From Paraburkholderia silvatlantica (GTDB lineage Bacteria > Pseudomonadota > Gammaproteobacteria > Burkholderiales > Burkholderiaceae), in NCBI RefSeq assembly GCF_003096715.1, contig NZ_QEOL01000006.1, positions 186,001-250,000 on the forward strand: a stretch of 64,000 nucleotides of DNA. Reading direction: 5' to 3'. Position numbers and translations under genes: made by a program. Every line of letters starts with the position of its first letter. Within the stretch, counting starts at the first letter, position 1. Below the pieces are notes generated by a model. It ran no database searches. It had not been told where the DNA came from and saw nothing but the letters and a program-made list of their open reading frames with translations. Shown piece by piece: positions 37,731 through 47,425 of this stretch.

Positions 37731-39578
37731 TCAATCGTCCGAATCGTCCTCGTCGTCCTGTTCGACCGACTTCGCCGGCGTCCCGTATTTCTTGACGAGT
37801 TGCGCCTTGAAGCCGGCGAGCGTGGGCTGCTCGTCGAGCAGGCCGTAGAGCGAAGCGAGCTGCGTCTGCCAGTCGTGCAATTCCGTTGCGAAAATGCGCA
37901 GGCGCTCCACCGTATCGAATGCGCCCGCCGTATCGCCGTCGAGCGCCTGCAAAACCGCGTAGCGGCGCAGCACCGTCTCGCCGGGCAACAGCGCGATGGC
38001 GCGCTGGTGCGCGTAAAGCTTGCTCGACAGGCTCGCGGCATCCATCGGCAGCAGCGTGGCCATGCCGTAGTCGCCCCACGCGCCGAACAGGCGCGAAGGA
38101 TCGTCGCCGTAGTCGCGCGCCGGGTGCTGTCCGTAATACAGCACCTCGGCGCGGTTGTAGTCGCGCAGCACGGGGTACAGCGCCGCGACGCCGCCGAACA
38201 CGACCACCGCATACACGCCGAGCGAGACGCGCGACGGCACGACACGCAGCGGCTTCGTCTCCAGCAGACCGAACACGAACATCGCCGGCAGCAGGAAGAA
38301 CATGTACTGCTGCGGATATTCGACCAGTGCATGCATGACGAGCACGCCGATCAGCATGAAGCCAAACACGCGCTCGGCGGTGTGCGGCGCGCGCAGCCCG
38401 CGCACGAACCACGCGACGAGTCCGATCACGACGATGGCAAGACCGACGAGGCCGGTCTTCGCGAGCAGGTCGAGGAAGATATCGTGCGCGTTGTTGGCGA
38501 TCTCGACGCCGCCAAGCGAGCGCACCAGCTCGAACTGATGCACCGGGAAATCGCCCCAGCCGACGCCCAGCACCGGATGCGACTTAAACATCGTCCAGCC
38601 GTAGCGCCACAGCGCGAGGCGCGGCGCGATCTGGCTGGCGTCTTTCATGCGCTCGGCGGCCGACTGCGCAAGGTCCAGGCCGTAGTGGACGTTGGCCCAG
38701 CGCACGAACGTATTCATGCCGAAAAAGATCAGCACGAGCACGACGGGGATGATCCAGGCGCGCACGCCGCCGGCTTGGCGCCCCGGGCCCGGGCCCGCAG
38801 CCGATGCGAGGCCTTGCGCGAGCGCACCGCGGCCCTCGTCGGCTTCGCTGCGGCAGCCCGTGAGCGCGATCCACAGACCCGCCACGAAAATGACGCCCAT
38901 CTGCAGCCACGGCCCGCGCGACACCGTGAGCGCGAGACCGCCAGAATAGATCGCGGTCAGCATGCCCCAGAGCAAGACGTTCAGACGCCGCGTGAGCACG
39001 AGGTACATCGCACCCGCCATCGCGAAGGCAATATACGTGGCCAGGTGATTGGCCTGCGCCATGTTGCCGAACGGCCGGCGATCGACGGTAATGTTGTACG
39101 CCACCACGAGCGGCGTGACCTTTGTCTCCAGGTGAAAGAGCTGGATCACCTGGGTGAACACGGCGAAAAGGCCGCCGAACTGCAGCGCGAACGCCCCCCA
39201 CACGAGCGCGGACCGCATGAGGCGCGCCCGCGTGATGGTGTAGCCCGCGTGCGCCGCCAGGAACGCGGCGAGGAGATAACCCGCGCCGAGCCAGTTCATC
39301 GAAGGCTCGGCGAGCGGCAGTGCGAACGTCTGCACGATCAGCAGCAGACCGAATAAAAGCGGCACGAGCGCGACCGTGGGCGACGCGAAGCTCTCGCCCG
39401 CGCGCGCCGGACGAACGAGCAGCAACGTCGCGGCGCCCATCAGCACATAAAGTGTCAGTGCAACGAATTCCGCGTAGAAAGTCGGAATCGGATAGGTGTG
39501 GCTGACGACCGCATAGGGCAGCGTCAACGCGAGGGCCAGCAAGACGAACGTAAGGTAACGCGCAAAATTGGAAGGCAT
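37731..39578 (-). CDS. pglL: PglL-type O-oligosaccharyltransferase (O-antigen ligase family)
   Basis: A 615-aa inner-membrane protein with ~12 TM segments in the first ~470 residues and a soluble C-terminal part. The PglL/Wzy_C region includes AYNITVDRRPFGNMAQANHLATY and, in the large periplasmic loop, SHPVLGVGWGDFPVHQFEL with NNAHDIFLDLLAKTGLVGL; HALVEYPQQYMFF is another family motif. It would transfer lipid-linked glycans to proteins, and the type IV pilin gene next to it is a natural substrate. The C-terminus is acidic (EQDDEDDSDD). Confidence 0.88.
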   Translation of the reverse strand: MPSNFARYLTFVLLALALTLPYAVVSHTYPIPTFYAEFVALTLYVLMGAATLLLVRPARAGESFASPTVALVPLLFGLLLIVQTFALPLAEPSMNWLGAGYLLAAFLAAHAGYTITRARLMRSALVWGAFALQFGGLFAVFTQVIQLFHLETKVTPLVVAYNITVDRRPFGNMAQANHLATYIAFAMAGAMYLVLTRRLNVLLWGMLTAIYSGGLALTVSRGPWLQMGVIFVAGLWIALTGCRSEADEGRGALAQGLASAAGPGPGRQAGGVRAWIIPVVLVLIFFGMNTFVRWANVHYGLDLAQSAAERMKDASQIAPRLALWRYGWTMFKSHPVLGVGWGDFPVHQFELVRSLGGVEIANNAHDIFLDLLAKTGLVGLAIVVIGLVAWFVRGLRAPHTAERVFGFMLIGVLVMHALVEYPQQYMFFLLPAMFVFGLLETKPLRVVPSRVSLGVYAVVVFGGVAALYPVLRDYNRAEVLYYGQHPARDYGDDPSRLFGAWGDYGMATLLPMDAASLSSKLYAHQRAIALLPGETVLRRYAVLQALDGDTAGAFDTVERLRIFATELHDWQTQLASLYGLLDEQPTLAGFKAQLVKKYGTPAKSVEQDDEDDSDD

Positions 39579-39722
39579 GGTTGGGCGGGGGCGTTCAGCA
39601 ACGGGGCACTATACAAAACTTTTCCCCCGCTGTGCGGGTGCGGCCGGTTGGGCCGCATCGGCATGCGCTGCGCGACCAGGCTCGCAAGCGCTCACGGTTG
39701 CTCCCGCACCGATGCGCAAACC

Positions 39723-40334
39723 TTATGCGCGGCACTCCGGCGGCGCGAGATTGCCCGCCAGCGTCGCGGCGTCCTCCGGCGATGGGCCCGCGCCGGGCGC
39801 GCCAAGGGACGAAGCCGTCTTGCCCGCCGCGAAGCACTCCCACGTGAGCGTGCCGCCCTGCACGCTGCCCTGCGCGAGCGCGACGCGCGCCGTGGGCGCA
39901 TCCGCGTTGTCGGGCACCGAGGGCACAAGCACGATGGTGTTGCTGCCCTCGGGCGCCACCCGTGAGGTGAAGGCAATCGTGATCTGACCGGTCGTGTCGT
40001 CGATGTGCAGCGACTGCACGTTGCGCGTAGCGGGCGGCACCGTGTAGCCCGCGCCGAACGCGTTGCCGCTCGCGGCGTTCTCCGCCACGGCAAGGCGCGC
40101 GGAAGCCGCGAGCGACAGGCCCTCGCCCACGCGGCTGCGAGCGAGGTAGTCCTGGTACGCGGGAATGGCGTAGGCGGCGATCACACCGACGATCGCGAGC
40201 ACGATCATCAGTTCGATCAGCGTGAAGCCGTGCGCAGTCCAGCGCCCGGCAATGCTTGCGATGCGCGAAAGTCTGGCAAAACACGCGCAGCTGTTGCGCG
40301 GCGGCGCGCTCATGGGAAGTGCGGATACGGTCAT
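39723..40334 (-). CDS. pilA: Type IV major pilin-like protein (PilA)
   Basis: A 203-aa prepilin. Start at 40334 has AGGAG 8 nt upstream. The leader is long (36 residues, cut at Gly36-Phe37, [19 protein letters not shown]) with the Glu at +5. The long N-terminal helix ends near YLARSRV. A C-terminal Cys pair (TWECFAA and PPECRA) would form the D-loop disulfide. pglL lies 144 bp downstream, suggesting glycosylation of this pilin. The globular domain is short and Ala-rich. It could also be a minor or competence pilin. Confidence 0.85.
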   Translation of the reverse strand: MTVSALPMSAPPRNSCACFARLSRIASIAGRWTAHGFTLIELMIVLAIVGVIAAYAIPAYQDYLARSRVGEGLSLAASARLAVAENAASGNAFGAGYTVPPATRNVQSLHIDDTTGQITIAFTSRVAPEGSNTIVLVPSVPDNADAPTARVALAQGSVQGGTLTWECFAAGKTASSLGAPGAGPSPEDAATLAGNLAPPECRA

Positions 40335-40357
40335 CGTCAGGGCTCCTGAAACAAGAA

Positions 40358-40385
40358 ACGCCTGCTCACAGTCGTGAACAGGCGT
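40358..40385 (-). terminator. Terminator-like hairpin between terC and pilA
   Basis: 12-bp stem ACGCCTGCTCAC (40358-40369) / GTGAACAGGCGT (40374-40385) with one G-T pair and a 4-nt loop. On the minus strand TTTCTTGTTT follows. It should end the terC transcript before pilA, or attenuate read-through. Confidence 0.7.
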
Positions 40386-40460
40386 CTTGATCGTATCGGC
40401 GGCTCGCTTTGCGCAGCAGTCGGCCAGATGGCCCAGGCACAATGGCACAGCCCTATGCGC

Positions 40461-41183
40461 TCAGTGCGACTGTGGCCCCTGCGCCGTGCCGCGCCGCGCG
40501 TTGCGGCGCCTGAGCCAGGTCCCGAGCGCGACGACGAAGACTGCCCCCGCCACGCTCATGCCGTATTCGGCCGCGGGCGTATCGAGCAGCGGCCAGCGGT
40601 CTCCGGCGGGGTCGTTGACGATGAGCCCGCCCGCGATCCAGCCGAGCAGCGCAGCACCGAGCGTCACGATCACCGGGTAGCGGTCGAGCAGCTTGAGCAC
40701 GAGCTGGCTGCCCCACACGATGAGCGGAATGCTCACCATCAACCCGAAGATCACCAGGGCGATGCGATGGCGCGAATCGGCCGCTTCGGCTGCGCCCGCG
40801 ATCGCGACCACGTTGTCGAGGCTCATCACCGCATCGGCGACGACGATCGTCTTGATCGCGCCCATCAGCTTCTCGGCAGGCTTCACGTTGGCGTGCTCGA
40901 GTTGACTGGGCGCGAGCAACCGGACGCCGATCCACAGCAGCAGCAGGCCGCCGGCGAACTTGAGGAACGGCACGTTGAGCAGCACCACGGCGAATGCGAT
41001 CAGCACCACGCGCAGCGCGATCGCGCCAGCGGTGCCCCACAGAATGCCGCGCATGCGCTGCTGCGAAGGCAGGTCGCGGCAGGCGAGCGCGATCACCACG
41101 GCGTTGTCGCCGCCGAGCAGGATGTCGATGACGATGATCTGAATGACAGCGCCCCAGTGGAGCGACGCGAAAAACTCGAGCAT
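40461..41183 (-). CDS. TerC family integral membrane protein
   Basis: A 240-aa protein with ~7 TM helices. The two TerC signature repeats with intramembrane acids are VIDILLGGDNAVVIALA and VADAVMSLDNVVAIAGA. The family (YjbE/Alx-like) includes manganese exporters and tellurite-resistance associated proteins; a metal export role is inferred. The leader between the sucD terminator and this start is only ~60 nt, too short to hold an obvious yybP-ykoY riboswitch. Confidence 0.88.
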   Translation of the reverse strand: MLEFFASLHWGAVIQIIVIDILLGGDNAVVIALACRDLPSQQRMRGILWGTAGAIALRVVLIAFAVVLLNVPFLKFAGGLLLLWIGVRLLAPSQLEHANVKPAEKLMGAIKTIVVADAVMSLDNVVAIAGAAEAADSRHRIALVIFGLMVSIPLIVWGSQLVLKLLDRYPVIVTLGAALLGWIAGGLIVNDPAGDRWPLLDTPAAEYGMSVAGAVFVVALGTWLRRRNARRGTAQGPQSH

Positions 41184-41234
41184 GGAGACGAAGACTCAGC
41201 CGTGACTCAGGATGGGCGGCTCATACGGCGAGCC

Positions 41235-41272
41235 AAATAAAAAAGCGAGGGGCCATGACTGGCTCCCTCGCT
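41235..41272 (-). terminator. Rho-independent terminator of sucCD
   Basis: Stem AGCGAGGGGCC (41244-41254) / GGCTCCCTCGCT (41261-41272) with a 6-nt loop and one bulge. On the minus strand TTTTTTATTT follows, a strong terminator 97 bp past sucD and just before terC. Confidence 0.88.
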
Positions 41273-41368
41273 CTTGTTCGGAAACCTCGTGAAAGGATTC
41301 CGCAAGCATATCAAAAAACGCCGCTCTTCCGCGCATACGTGCTGCGCGGGAGTGGCGATTCTTGCGTA

Positions 41369-42250
41369 TTACAGCACCGACTTCAGCAGACGGCCCATTT
41401 CCGACGGGTTGCGCGTCACCTTGATGCCGCAGCCGTCCATGATTTCCAGCTTCGCGTCGGCCGTATCCGCACCGCCCGAGATCAGCGCGCCGGCGTGGCC
41501 CATGCGCTTGCCCGGAGGCGCCGTGACGCCCGCGATGAAGCCAACCACCGGCTTCTTCATGTTGTCCTTGATCCAGTAAGCGGCGTTCGCTTCGTCCGGA
41601 CCGCCGATCTCGCCGATCATGATGACAGCGTCCGTATCCGGATCGTCGTTGAACATCTTCATGACGTCGATGTGCTTCAGACCATTGATCGGGTCGCCGC
41701 CGATACCGACTGCCGACGACTGGCCGAGGCCAAGCGCGGTCAGCTGCGCAACCGCTTCATAGGTCAGCGTGCCCGAACGCGACACGACGCCGATGCGGCC
41801 CTTGCGGTGGATGTGACCCGGCATGATGCCGATCTTCAGCTCGTCCGGCGTGATCGTGCCGGGGCAGTTCGGGCCGAGGAGCAGCGTCTTGCGGCCTTCG
41901 CGGCGCATACGGTCCTTGACTTCGATCATGTCGCGCACGGGAATGCCTTCCGTGATACAGATTGCGAGATCGAGGTCGGCCTCGACGGCTTCCCAGATCG
42001 CAGCAGCAGCGCCTGCCGGCGGCACGTAGATGACCGAAACGGTCGCGCCGGTGGCTTCCTTCGCTTCACGCACGTTTGCGTAGATAGGAATGCCTTCGAA
42101 ATCTTCGCCGGCCTTCTTCGGGTTCACGCCAGCAACGAACGCTTCACGGCCGTTCGCGTACTCACGGCAAGCGCGGGTATGGAACTGACCGGTCTTGCCG
42201 GTGATGCCCTGCGTGATGACCTTGGTGTCTTTGTTGATCAGAATCGACAT
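41369..42250 (-). CDS. sucD: Succinyl-CoA synthetase (ADP-forming) alpha subunit
   Basis: A 293-aa TCA-cycle enzyme subunit. Start at 42250 with AGAGG upstream. CoA-binding N-domain: [18 protein letters not shown]. Active-site phospho-His region is [20 protein letters not shown], preceded by [15 protein letters not shown]. The [10 protein letters not shown] motif is standard. Downstream of sucC, forming the usual operon. Confidence 0.97.
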   Translation of the reverse strand: MSILINKDTKVITQGITGKTGQFHTRACREYANGREAFVAGVNPKKAGEDFEGIPIYANVREAKEATGATVSVIYVPPAGAAAAIWEAVEADLDLAICITEGIPVRDMIEVKDRMRREGRKTLLLGPNCPGTITPDELKIGIMPGHIHRKGRIGVVSRSGTLTYEAVAQLTALGLGQSSAVGIGGDPINGLKHIDVMKMFNDDPDTDAVIMIGEIGGPDEANAAYWIKDNMKKPVVGFIAGVTAPPGKRMGHAGALISGGADTADAKLEIMDGCGIKVTRNPSEMGRLLKSVL

Positions 42251-42341
42251 GTATTGACCTCTGTTCGTCTGGCGTCATGTCGCACTGCCACATTCATTAC
42301 AGTGGCCGCGCCGGCACCGCGCCATTCGTGTCCGGTGAAAA

Positions 42342-43508
42342 TTACTTGCCTTCGGCAGCCGCGACGACCTTCTGCGCGGCTTCTTCCATGCTGTCTGCCG
42401 AGATGATCGGCAGGCCCGATTCGGCCAGCATCTTCTTGCCGAGGTCCTCGTTCGTGCCCTTCATGCGCACGACGAGCGGCACGTTCAGGTTCACGGCCTT
42501 CGAACCGGCGATCACGCCTTCTGCGATCACGTCGCAGCGCATGATGCCGCCGAAGATGTTCACGAGGATCGCCTTCAGGCCCGGGTTCTTGAGCATGAGC
42601 TTGAACGCTTCCGTGACCTTCTCGGTCGTGGCGCCGCCGCCCACGTCGAGGAAGTTGGCCGGCTCGCCGCCGAACAGCTTGATGGTGTCCATCGTCGCCA
42701 TTGCGAGGCCTGCGCCGTTCACCAGACAGCCGATGTTGCCGTCGAGCGAGATGTACGCGAGGTCGAACTTCGAGGCTTCGATTTCAGCCGGATCTTCTTC
42801 GTCCAGGTCGCGGTATGCGACGATTTCCGGATGACGGGCCAGCGCGTTGGAGTCGAAGTTGAACTTCGCGTCGAGCGCGATGACCTTGCCGTCGCCGGAG
42901 ACGTTCAGCGGGTTGATTTCAGCCAGCGACGCGTCGGTTTCCCAGAATGCCTTGTACAGGCCTTGCAGGATCGCGCGAGCTTGCGGAATCGAAGCAGCCG
43001 GCACGCCGATCTTCGCGGCGAGGTCGTCGGCCTGGGCGTCGAGCAGCCCCGTCGACGGCTCGACGATGACCTTGTGGATCAGTTCCGGGTGCTTTTCGGC
43101 CACTTCTTCGATGTCCATGCCGCCTTCGCTCGAACCCATCAGGACGATCTTCTGCGACACGCGGTCGACGACGAGGCTGACATACAGTTCCTGCTTGATG
43201 TCGGCGCCTTCTTCGATCAGCAGACGGTTGACCTTCTGGCCTTCCGGACCGGTCTGGTGCGTGACGAGCTGCATGCCGAGGATCTGGTTCGCGTATTCGC
43301 GCACTTGCTCGAGCGTCTTGGCAACCTTCACGCCACCGCCCTTGCCGCGCCCACCCGCGTGGATCTGCGCCTTGACGACCCAAACCGGACCGCCCAGCTC
43401 TTGAGCGGCCTTGACCGCGTCATCCACCGAAAATACCGGGATGCCGCGCGGGACCGCGACTCCGAATTTCCGCAGGATTTCCTTACCCTGGTACTCGTGA
43501 ATCTTCAT
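42342..43508 (-). CDS. sucC: Succinyl-CoA synthetase beta subunit
   Basis: A 388-aa ATP-grasp subunit. Start at 43508, AAGGAATC upstream. Begins [17 protein letters not shown]. Nucleotide-binding sequences [18 protein letters not shown] and LINPL-type [11 protein letters not shown] are present; the C-domain has [18 protein letters not shown] and [15 protein letters not shown]. Pairs with sucD 91 bp downstream. Confidence 0.97.
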   Translation of the reverse strand: MKIHEYQGKEILRKFGVAVPRGIPVFSVDDAVKAAQELGGPVWVVKAQIHAGGRGKGGGVKVAKTLEQVREYANQILGMQLVTHQTGPEGQKVNRLLIEEGADIKQELYVSLVVDRVSQKIVLMGSSEGGMDIEEVAEKHPELIHKVIVEPSTGLLDAQADDLAAKIGVPAASIPQARAILQGLYKAFWETDASLAEINPLNVSGDGKVIALDAKFNFDSNALARHPEIVAYRDLDEEDPAEIEASKFDLAYISLDGNIGCLVNGAGLAMATMDTIKLFGGEPANFLDVGGGATTEKVTEAFKLMLKNPGLKAILVNIFGGIMRCDVIAEGVIAGSKAVNLNVPLVVRMKGTNEDLGKKMLAESGLPIISADSMEEAAQKVVAAAEGK

Positions 43509-43558
43509 GCGTGATTCCTTCAGTCTGAGAGTTGGAGTGAACTTCGATTCCGCTGTTG

Positions 43559-44254
43559 TTATTCATGCGAGACGGCGTCGGCCCTGCCCTCCTGGCCCGG
43601 GCTCCGGCTGTCGCGCACGCCGGCGGTTTCCGCGCCGCGTGCTGTTGAACGCGGCACATGGCCATACCAGCGCGGATAAAACTGCTTCACCGCCTCCCCG
43701 TCGAACCGCAGCGCGTGGCAGCGGCCAAGCTGGAAGGGCGGCTTTTCACCGGCGGCCTCATTGCCTCCGGCGGTCTTGCCGAGTTCCGGTCCGGGCGCTT
43801 CACCCGGCGAGCCATTCGATGTGTCCCACACTGCCCCGACGAACGCCTGGATCGCAGCGGTCGGCAAAACGCCCAACATTTCTGTAAGGTGCGTGCAGCC
43901 GGCCGTGCCGGCGAGGAGCCGGCCCGCTTCACGGCGGAAGTTGTCGAGGAGATTGAGCCCGATAAGGGCCCGATAGGCGGGATTGGCGTTCTGGCACTGA
44001 CCGTCGTAAGGCACCCAGTCGGACGACGCTTCGGCGTCGACAACGTTGAACTTGCGATCGATCGTAATGCGCAGCCAGAGTTCATGGATCGGCAGACCAT
44101 TGGGCCGGACACCGGCGGCAAGCGGCACGTCGCGTGGCTTGTGGTCGGTCAGGCACGCGTCGATGTCCCACAGGCCGTCTTCGCGCTCATAGGCAACCGC
44201 CCGGATGGCGCGCTGATGGCGCAACTGGCGGGGCACGGGCGGAGAGAGCGGCAT
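43559..44254 (-). CDS. DUF2889 domain protein
   Basis: A 231-aa protein. The DUF2889 core covers most of it: [19 protein letters not shown], then [17 protein letters not shown] and [20 protein letters not shown], and a Cys-containing [19 protein letters not shown]. The C-terminal ~45 residues are poorly conserved and rich in Arg, Gly and Ser. No good Shine-Dalgarno is seen before the ATG at 44254. Function unknown. It lies between sucC and recX in the same direction. Confidence 0.85.
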   Translation of the reverse strand: MPLSPPVPRQLRHQRAIRAVAYEREDGLWDIDACLTDHKPRDVPLAAGVRPNGLPIHELWLRITIDRKFNVVDAEASSDWVPYDGQCQNANPAYRALIGLNLLDNFRREAGRLLAGTAGCTHLTEMLGVLPTAAIQAFVGAVWDTSNGSPGEAPGPELGKTAGGNEAAGEKPPFQLGRCHALRFDGEAVKQFYPRWYGHVPRSTARGAETAGVRDSRSPGQEGRADAVSHE

Positions 44255-44373
44255 GCTAAAGGTAAGACCGGATTGGAAAACCTCGCGATTTTAACATACC
44301 GGGTATTTGAGACAGCCGCGAACACACAGGCCGGACGGGGACTTGCCCGCGCGGATTTTTCGAGACGACCGGC

Positions 44374-45303
44374 TCAGTTGTCGGAGCAGTCTTCGCCGAT
44401 TCCCTTGAGGATCTTGCCGATGATCGACATCGAGAAGCCGCGCGCCGCGAGAAAGCGCGCCTGGCGCGCGCGTTCGGCAGGCGTCTCGGGCAGCTGGCCG
44501 TACTTCTTCTGCCAGACCGTGCGGGCACGCACGAGCTCGGTCTCGCGCAGTTGCGAACTCACCTCTTCGATGAGCGCTTCGCCCACCGCGTGGCGCTTGA
44601 GTTCGCTGACGATACGCCCTGCCCCAACGCGCGACGCGCGCCGGTGCACGACACTTTCGGCGAAGCGCGCATCGGAGAGCCAGCCTTCGCGTTCGAGCGA
44701 ATCGAGCAGCACTTCGAGTGCGTCGGCGTCCTCTGTGTACGGCATGAGCTTGCGCGAGAGTTCGGCGCGGCTGTATTCGCGGCGCGAAAGATAGCCGAGC
44801 GCGCGGCCCTTGAGAGAGCGCTCGGGGCGCTCTTTCGCCCTGGACGTTTTTTCTCGCTCGCTGGCGCGTGCGGCGCGGCTGGCCGAGCTGCGCTCGTATT
44901 GGTCAGCGTGGTCGGCTGGCGGCGCGCTGGATTCACGCGCTGTTCCGCCAGGCGCGCGCGACGGGTATGAAGACGATCGCTTGAATGATGTCCCGGACAG
45001 CGGCTCTGGCGGCGCGTTTGCCGCCGCCTCGTCAGCCCCGCCGAAGAAAGCCTCGAACGGGACTTCGAAGACGGCGCCGCCATCGTCGCTGAGATCGGCG
45101 GGCGAGGAATACGCGGCGCCAGAATGCACAAAGCCGCGATCGCCCGCCTGGGCGTCGCGGCTCAAATAGCTTGAGCGGTTCGCGCGCGAGTCGGCAGGCT
45201 TCACGGCGGAGCGCCGCTCGGCGTTCCTGTCCGCAGGCGAACCCGCACCCGGGTTAGCCTGCTCGCCGGAAGGCGAGGACGTATGTGACCCGCCCTTGCG
45301 CAT
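44374..45303 (-). CDS. recX: RecX recombination regulator with long N-terminal extension
   Basis: A 309-aa protein. RecX-type three-helix repeats begin at about residue 163 (GRALGYLSRREYSRAELSRK; then WLSDARFAESVVHRRASR; last ARQARFLAARGFSMSIIGKI). RecX binds RecA filaments and limits their extension. The first ~160 residues are Ser/Ala/Arg/Pro-rich and look disordered. No internal Met occurs before the RecX domain, so the extension is probably translated unless a GTG or TTG start is used. 32 bp after recA, in one operon. Confidence 0.9.
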   Translation of the reverse strand: MRKGGSHTSSPSGEQANPGAGSPADRNAERRSAVKPADSRANRSSYLSRDAQAGDRGFVHSGAAYSSPADLSDDGGAVFEVPFEAFFGGADEAAANAPPEPLSGTSFKRSSSYPSRAPGGTARESSAPPADHADQYERSSASRAARASEREKTSRAKERPERSLKGRALGYLSRREYSRAELSRKLMPYTEDADALEVLLDSLEREGWLSDARFAESVVHRRASRVGAGRIVSELKRHAVGEALIEEVSSQLRETELVRARTVWQKKYGQLPETPAERARQARFLAARGFSMSIIGKILKGIGEDCSDN

Positions 45304-45335
45304 CAGCTTGCCTTATCTACGAGAGCCTGGTGGAC

Positions 45336-46412
<1,077 letters not shown>

Positions 46413-46490
46413 GAATCGTCCTTTGCTATGATGAACGGCATCTCGTGACCATGCGCACGCCTCATTCGGGCTAATGCACACGAACGCAGA

Positions 46491-46530
46491 CACTGTATAA
46501 AAAAACAGTGGTTTTGGCAAGCCTTTCTGG
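46491..46530 (-). promoter_or_regulatory. recA promoter with consensus LexA (SOS) box
   Basis: CTGTATAAAAAAACAG (46493-46508) is a perfect CTGT-N8-ACAG LexA box, flanked symmetrically as CACTGT...ACAGTG (46491-46510). On the minus strand a TTGCCA -35 box lies upstream of a TACAGT -10 box with ~17 bp spacing; the operator covers the -10 region. Position fits direct repression of recA. Confidence 0.88.
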
Positions 46531-46648
46531 CTATCCAGAACCGTGAATTTCGGGAGACCGCCGCGCGTCGCCTGACCGCGCCTTCAAGGACGCGGCGCGG
46601 CGCGGGTGCTACGAGGTCAAAAAGCCTCGAAGACGACGCTGGCGCAAC

Positions 46649-47413
46649 ATGCGAATCCTCATTGCCGAAGACGACAGCATACTCGCGGACGGGCTCGTCA
46701 GATCACTCCGCCAGTCGGGCTATGCCGTTGATCACGTGCGTAGCGGCGTGGATGCCGATACCGCCTTGTCGATGCAGTCGTTCGACCTCCTGATCCTCGA
46801 TCTGGGCCTGCCGAAAATGCCGGGCCTCGAGGTGCTGCGCCGTTTGCGCGCGCGCAACTCCAACCTGCCCGTGCTGATCCTCACCGCCGCCGACAGCGTG
46901 GACGAGCGCGTAAAAGGCCTCGACCTCGGCGCCGACGACTACATGGCCAAGCCCTTCGCGCTCAACGAGCTCGAAGCGCGCGTGCGGGCGCTCACGCGGC
47001 GCGGTGCGGGCGGCGGCCCGACCGTCGTGCGGCACGGCGCGCTTGCGTTCGACCAGGTGGGGCGCATTGCGCGCATCAACGACCAGGTGCTCGATCTTTC
47101 CGCGCGCGAACTGGGCGTGCTCGAAGTGCTGCTGCAGCGGCTCGGGCGGCTCGTCTCGAAGGAGCAGCTCGTCGACCATCTGTGCGAATGGGGCGAGGAA
47201 GTCAGCAACAACGCCATCGAAGTCTACGTTCATCGGCTGCGCAAGAAAATCGAAGCAGGCGGCGTGCGCATCGTGACCGTGCGCGGGCTCGGCTACTGCC
47301 TCGAAAAGGAGGCAAAGGAAGCGCAGACCAGCGCAGGCCAGCCGCCCGCCCGGACCGGGTCCGGCGCGCCCGACGCCGCGCCGGCGATGCCCGCCAGCCA
47401 CTACTTCAAGTAG
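46649..47413 (+). CDS. OmpR-family response regulator (TctD/QseB-like)
   Basis: A 254-aa regulator. Receiver: acidic pair in IAEDDS, phospho-acceptor Asp51 (LLILDLGLP), Lys in YMAKPFA. Winged-helix: LSARELGVLEVLLQRLG and VSNNAIEVYVHRLRKKIE, ending IVTVRGLGYCL. A ~35-residue Pro/Ala-rich tail after residue ~220 is extra to the family. The kinase gene starts 12 bp downstream. Confidence 0.92.
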   Translation: MRILIAEDDSILADGLVRSLRQSGYAVDHVRSGVDADTALSMQSFDLLILDLGLPKMPGLEVLRRLRARNSNLPVLILTAADSVDERVKGLDLGADDYMAKPFALNELEARVRALTRRGAGGGPTVVRHGALAFDQVGRIARINDQVLDLSARELGVLEVLLQRLGRLVSKEQLVDHLCEWGEEVSNNAIEVYVHRLRKKIEAGGVRIVTVRGLGYCLEKEAKEAQTSAGQPPARTGSGAPDAAPAMPASHYFK

Positions 47414-47425
47414 ACGGGGTCGACG

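Noticed and set aside
41184..41234. Possible yybP-ykoY manganese riboswitch before the TerC gene
   Set aside because: The leader between the sucCD terminator and the TerC start is only about 60 nt and shows no conserved core.
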